The notes under the pieces: generated by a model
The model's database searches: none
The model's input: only the letters and a program-made list of their open reading frames with translations
What the model was told of the DNA's origin: nothing
Translations under genes and position numbers: made by a program
Assembly (NCBI GenBank): GCA_016929355.1
Contig: JAFGJA010000360.1
Span: 1-8,451, forward strand
Length of the DNA: 8,451 bases
Origin: Anaerolineae bacterium
GTDB lineage: Bacteria; Chloroflexota; Anaerolineae; Aggregatilineales; Aggregatilineaceae
Direction: 5' to 3'
In this document: positions 6,110 to 8,451 of the stretch, piece after piece
Position numbering within the stretch: position 1 is the first letter of the stretch
Layout of the letters: each line of letters begins with the position of its first letter

Positions 6110-6135
6110 TGGGACCGGTTCCAAACAGTTCCAAA
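6110..6135. promoter_or_regulatory. LacI-type operator upstream of the transporter operon, with an extra half-site
   Basis: TGGGACCGGTTCCA (6110-6123) matches the perfect palindrome upstream of the repressor gene at 13 of 14 positions and keeps the central CG typical of LacI-family sites. The half-site word GTTCCAAA occurs at 6118-6125 and again at 6128-6135, exactly one helical turn later. It lies about 220 bp before the binding-protein start. It is therefore the expected repression site for the transporter operon if the promoter is nearby. Confidence 0.75.
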
Positions 6136-6140
6136 AAAAT

Positions 6141-7142
6141 TTAGACGGTAGCTCGTTCAACAATTTCTAAAGGAAGTTTGAGTTTCTTGTTATCGTAAGG
6201 ATACTGCCCTTGTTCCAACCATTCGAGCATCTGCTGTACACTAAGTCGCCCACTCTCAACCAACCCTTGCCGGATCGTTGTCAGATTCATATAGCTGGCA
6301 GCCACCACGTCATCAAAGCCAATAACGGCGACATCTTCCGGCACACGCAACCCTAAATCCTGCGCAGCAGTCAACACACCAAAAGCCAGGGTATCAATTG
6401 CCACAAAAAACGCCGTCGGGCGCTCTGGCAAACTCAGAATACGGCGCGCATTTTGCCGGGCTGCTTCGTGGCTGTGCTCACCAACCCAATACCACTCTTC
6501 GACAAAGGGTAAATCAGCCTGGGCTAAAGCGCGTTCATAACCTTCGAACCGTTTTTCGGTGCTGGTAAAGCCAAAAGCGCTGTTGATACGATCACCAATA
6601 AAACCGATGAATTGATGACCACGCTCAATCAGATAATTGGTTGCCAGTTCGCCACCTTCTACATTGTCAATAATGATATGGGGATAGTAATTCATCACAT
6701 CATTATCCACAGCAATGATCGGAAAAGTGGGATTAATGGCACGCAGCTTATCTTCAGAAAACGGTAGTGAGAGAATAATTAAACCATCGACCCGGTTTTC
6801 GCCAATAAGAATTTGTAACCGGCGCTGAAGTTGTTCCACCGAACGAATGCTGTACAACACTAAATCATATTCGGATTCGTCTAACACATCCTGAATGCCC
6901 GTTAAACGATCGACGTAAGATGGAAAGGTCAAAAATGGGGTGACAACACCAATTGTGCCTGTTTTGCCACTTGATAATTGGCGAGCCGCAAGATTGGGGC
7001 TAAAGTTGAGGACTTTGATTGCGGCGAGTACTTTTTGGCGGGTTTCTTCTCTAACCTGGGAACTATCATTTAAGACCCGCGAGACTGTGCCAACACCAAC
7101 GCCAGCTAATTTGGCAACGTCACGAATTGTGGGCGGTTTCAT
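6141..7142 (-). CDS. LacI/GalR-family transcriptional repressor
   Basis: This 333-residue protein has the full LacI-family layout. The N-terminal helix-turn-helix (TIRDVAKLAGVGVGTVSRVL, 5-24) leads to the hinge helix SPNLAARQLSSG, whose Leu56 is the residue that intercalates at the central CG of the operator in this family. The sugar-binding-like effector domain follows from about 61 to the end (GTIGVVTPF, DGLIILSLPF, IIAVDND, DNVEGG, GFIGD, RFEGYERAL, AFFVAIDTLAFGV, VPEDVAVIGFDD). ATG at 7142 is chosen because the family always begins a few residues before TIRDVA and because the consensus promoter at 7195-7223 rules out longer versions. No good ribosome site precedes it. It probably represses itself and the adjacent sugar transporter operon, released by a sugar or sugar phosphate that cannot be named. 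Confidence 0.93.
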   Translation of the reverse strand: MKPPTIRDVAKLAGVGVGTVSRVLNDSSQVREETRQKVLAAIKVLNFSPNLAARQLSSGKTGTIGVVTPFLTFPSYVDRLTGIQDVLDESEYDLVLYSIRSVEQLQRRLQILIGENRVDGLIILSLPFSEDKLRAINPTFPIIAVDNDVMNYYPHIIIDNVEGGELATNYLIERGHQFIGFIGDRINSAFGFTSTEKRFEGYERALAQADLPFVEEWYWVGEHSHEAARQNARRILSLPERPTAFFVAIDTLAFGVLTAAQDLGLRVPEDVAVIGFDDVVAASYMNLTTIRQGLVESGRLSVQQMLEWLEQGQYPYDNKKLKLPLEIVERATV

Positions 7143-7167
7143 AATAACATTTAGCGTCTCATTAATT

Positions 7168-7181
7168 TGGAACCGGTTCCA
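7168..7181. promoter_or_regulatory. Perfect palindromic LacI-type operator before the repressor gene
   Basis: TGGAACCGGTTCCA is a perfect 14-bp palindrome with a central CG, the form bound by LacI-family dimers. It lies between the -10 box (7200-7195) and the ATG (7142), roughly 7 to 20 bp after the expected transcription start. A bound repressor would block transcription of its own gene there. The near-copy at 6110-6123 supports it as the true recognition sequence. Confidence 0.88.
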
Positions 7182-7194
7182 TATCTTATAGACC

Positions 7195-7223
7195 ATTATA
7201 GAAGGCATTTTTTTGCTTGTCAA
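7195..7223 (-). promoter_or_regulatory. Fully consensus sigma-70-type promoter of the repressor gene
   Basis: TTGACA (7223-7218) and TATAAT (7200-7195) on the minus strand both match the consensus exactly and are separated by exactly 17 bp, with an A7 run in the spacer. Transcription should start near 7188, leaving a leader of about 46 nt before ATG 7142. So strong a promoter makes sense if the repressor shuts it down through the operator just downstream. Confidence 0.88.
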
Positions 7224-7235
7224 GCACATTACGAA

Positions 7236-7294
7236 AATTGCATGGGGGCAATTCCGGGAGCGGGCTGCGGGATACTCGGTGCAGCCCCTCCCGG
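7236..7294 (-). terminator. Tandem hairpins ending the SH3b protein gene
   Basis: On the minus strand a 14-bp stem with one bulged G (7294-7281 with 7268-7254; CCGGGAGGGGCTGC on the left arm, 12-nt loop) is followed at once by a second hairpin, AATTGC-CCCCAT-GCAATT (7253-7236), and then TTCG. The structure lies about 60 nt after the stop of the SH3b gene and just before the -35 box of the repressor promoter. It would stop read-through into the repressor gene. The T run is short (four T), so the large GC stem probably does most of the work. Confidence 0.7.
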
Positions 7295-7352
7295 TCATGA
7301 TACGCTTGCTCGATCAGGTTGATTGTATTGTACGCGCTATGCTGCGTTTGTA

Positions 7353-8066
7353 TCACGAACCAGTATACGGTTTCTCGAATGTCCCGCCGGTTTGCAGCAA
7401 ACACACCTGCTGCCAGCTATACCGGTAGGTGCTGTTGGTCCAATAAGGGGCGACCCGCCAGGTATAAATTCCTGCTTCCCTGGGGAGTTTATCAAGTTCG
7501 ATCACCGCCGTTGTCGTCTCGCTGTCAAACGCCACACGATACCCATCTGACCTGATAACGATCACACTGTACAGATTCGCGCCTTGTAAATACGGGTATG
7601 TGACGGTCATTTCAGTATCGCCCGCCATAAAATTACCCGTTTGCGTAAAGCTGCCCACCCATTGATCGCACACATACGAGGATAGATCGAAGCCCTGCGG
7701 CACACGCCCATTGCCATCACGCGGCAACAATCGCCCGGTAGGAGGAATCGAATTAAACGCGGTGCTGGTTCGCACCAAGCGTGCATACACCCAGGCGGGT
7801 GACGCGCCATATTCAATTTGTAACCACTGGCGACCATCCCAGCGCGAGTAAAAATCGCCAGAGCGCCCCAAGACGATCACCGATGCATTGCGGGGCAGTT
7901 GTCCAATTACAGCATAGGCAAAGTCCGGCCCGACGCGCACATCCGCCGCATCGACATCGATCAGCCCGTAAATCACATCCTCGTCTTGCGCCCCAACGCG
8001 ACCATCAGCCCCTGCCCCCATGATCGCCAACACCAGCGCCAACCAGATCATAACAGTGCGTTTCAT
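7353..8066 (-). CDS. Secreted protein with N-terminal bacterial SH3 (SH3b) domain
   Basis: This 237-residue protein has a signal peptide of about 27 residues (MKRTVMIWLALVLAIMGAGA and on to VGAQ). An SH3b domain follows at about 32-97, with the typical DVRVGPDFAYAVIGQLP start, the VIVLGRS turn, a WLQIEY strand and AWVYARLV at its end. A linker (98-125) leads to a beta-rich C-terminal domain of about 110 residues with many aromatics. That domain has two cysteines, at about 133 and 222, which could form a disulfide bracketing it. SH3b domains often bind cell-wall or surface ligands; no catalytic motif is seen. ATG at 8066 is chosen because AAGGAG lies 8 nt upstream; an in-frame ATG two codons earlier is only 2 nt from that site, and longer versions would spoil the signal peptide. 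It is divergent from the MEMO gene. Confidence 0.85.
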   Translation of the reverse strand: MKRTVMIWLALVLAIMGAGADGRVGAQDEDVIYGLIDVDAADVRVGPDFAYAVIGQLPRNASVIVLGRSGDFYSRWDGRQWLQIEYGASPAWVYARLVRTSTAFNSIPPTGRLLPRDGNGRVPQGFDLSSYVCDQWVGSFTQTGNFMAGDTEMTVTYPYLQGANLYSVIVIRSDGYRVAFDSETTTAVIELDKLPREAGIYTWRVAPYWTNSTYRYSWQQVCLLQTGGTFEKPYTGS

Positions 8067-8150
8067 GATCATTTCTCCTTCGCAACCTGTGAGTGGATAG
8101 AGTAGAATATTCATAACAATTGTTTAACAGACGATACGGGGGTTTGTCCA
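8067..8150. promoter_or_regulatory. Divergent intergenic region between the SH3b and MEMO genes
   Basis: This 84-bp AT-rich gap must hold the promoters of both divergent genes. It contains two small perfect palindromes, GAATATTC (8105-8112) and AACAATTGTT (8115-8124). On the plus strand TAGAAT (8103-8108) is a fair -10 box, with only a poor -35 (TTCGCA, 18 bp upstream). No clear -35/-10 pair was found for the SH3b direction. Confidence 0.35.
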
Positions 8151-8451
8151 ATGACTGCTTCTCTCACCGATATTCGCCCCTCCCCGATTGCTGGCCGGTG
8201 GTATGCGAACAATCCCCAACGGCTGGCTCGCTCAATAGATGAATTTATTGCCAATGCCGTTGTGCCCACCATTGATGGGCGCGTGGTCGGGATTCTCGCC
8301 CCTCACGCCGGACACGCCTATTCTGGCCCGGTGGCCGGTCATGCGTTTAGATTTGTGCAAGACATGGAGATCGATGTTGTCGCGTTGATCGGTCCTTCGC
8401 ACCATTTCTATTCTACTGCGATTGTTACAGCGAAGCATGACGCTTACCAAA
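8151..8451 (+). CDS. amrB: MEMO family / AmmeMemoRadiSam system protein B, N-terminal part (cut by window edge)
   Basis: The frame opens at ATG 8151 and runs to the right edge without a stop, giving 100 residues. The N-terminus IRPSPIAGRWYANNPQRLAR matches the family's typical R-x-P-x-(V/I)-A-G-x-(F/W)-Y-x-x-x-P-x-x-L opening. GILAPHAGHAYSGPVAGHAF carries the family's APHAG-x-x-YSG motif with a conserved histidine, and ALIGPSHH carries the GPSHH motif that also lines the active-site-like pocket. The family is related in fold to extradiol dioxygenases. In prokaryotes it usually occurs with an AMMECR1-domain protein and a radical SAM enzyme; its reaction is not something I can state from the sequence. 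GGGGG 8 nt upstream is a modest ribosome site. It is the only plus-strand gene in the window. Confidence 0.88.
   Translation, partial: MTASLTDIRPSPIAGRWYANNPQRLARSIDEFIANAVVPTIDGRVVGILAPHAGHAYSGPVAGHAFRFVQDMEIDVVALIGPSHHFYSTAIVTAKHDAYQ

Larger units (their letters stand above)
5890..6140 (-). promoter_or_regulatory. Control region and leader of the transporter operon
   Basis: This 251-bp gap between the repressor stop and the binding-protein GTG carries the operator copy at 6110-6123 and a cluster of GTGAT motifs. GGAGG (5902-5898) serves the GTG start. No strong promoter stands out. The best pair on the minus strand is TTGGGT and TAGCAT with an 18-bp spacer, about 6085-6050, and it is weak. 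A further AGGAGG near 6000-5995 directly abuts an ATG opening a 36-codon frame that ends by overlapping the GTG start. No known riboswitch was recognised. Confidence 0.5.

Noticed and set aside
6128..6140. T run just after the repressor stop as a terminator
   Set aside because: ATTTTTTTGG follows the stop, but no hairpin precedes it.
7143..7298. N-terminal extension of the LacI-family protein to a start at 7298 or 7196
   Set aside because: The extension would run through the consensus promoter, its expected start point and the operator; the family begins just before the helix-turn-helix.
8067..8114. Longer SH3b protein starting at 8114
   Set aside because: It would place 16 residues before a clean signal peptide, and the AAGGAG site fits ATG 8066.
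8232..8450. Minus-strand open frame at the right edge
   Set aside because: It lies opposite the MEMO-family gene, whose motifs are unmistakable.

Overview
The window reads as a piece of a free-living heterotrophic bacterium's chromosome with moderate GC (about half, estimated by eye). Protein style and gene content suggest Chloroflexota, perhaps Anaerolineae-like: a CUT1 sugar ABC system without its own ATPase, secreted SH3b proteins and a MEMO/AmmeMemoRadiSam gene. That placement is an impression, not a measurement. All genes except the last lie on the minus strand, so transcription runs from high to low coordinates. No RNA gene, CRISPR array or insertion sequence was seen, and no gene-free gap exceeds 300 bases.

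In transcription order: a MEMO-family gene (8151 to the right edge, plus strand, cut by the edge) diverges from a secreted SH3b-domain protein (7353-8066). That gene ends in a double hairpin at 7236-7294. Next comes a LacI-family repressor (6141-7142), driven by a fully consensus promoter (TTGACA, 17 bp, TATAAT). A 14-bp perfect palindromic operator lies just inside the predicted transcript. A 13/14 copy of the operator sits between the repressor gene and the transporter operon.

The operon encodes a secreted sugar-binding protein (4618-5889), a MalF-type permease (3325-4551) and a MalG-type permease (2186-3313). No ATPase is present, so a shared MsiK/UgpC-type subunit from elsewhere is presumed. 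Both permeases are enlarged. The MalF-type protein carries an outer loop with six cysteines. The MalG-type protein carries about 74 extra residues that look like a second copy of its TM2-TM3 hairpin. An 11-bp hairpin followed by six U residues lies between the binding-protein gene and the first permease gene, directly before its ribosome binding site. It probably sets a high ratio of binding protein to permease. A second hairpin (2110-2137) probably ends the operon.

Further on come an 89-residue unknown protein and a PfkB-family sugar kinase (797-1708), likely co-transcribed. After them are a single-domain cyclic-nucleotide-binding protein (214-669) and the start of an unknown protein (1-182). 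The picture is a repressor-controlled carbohydrate uptake locus next to a possible sugar or nucleoside kinase. The substrate cannot be read from the sequence. The most unusual items are the two enlarged permeases, the intercistronic terminator and the paired operators.
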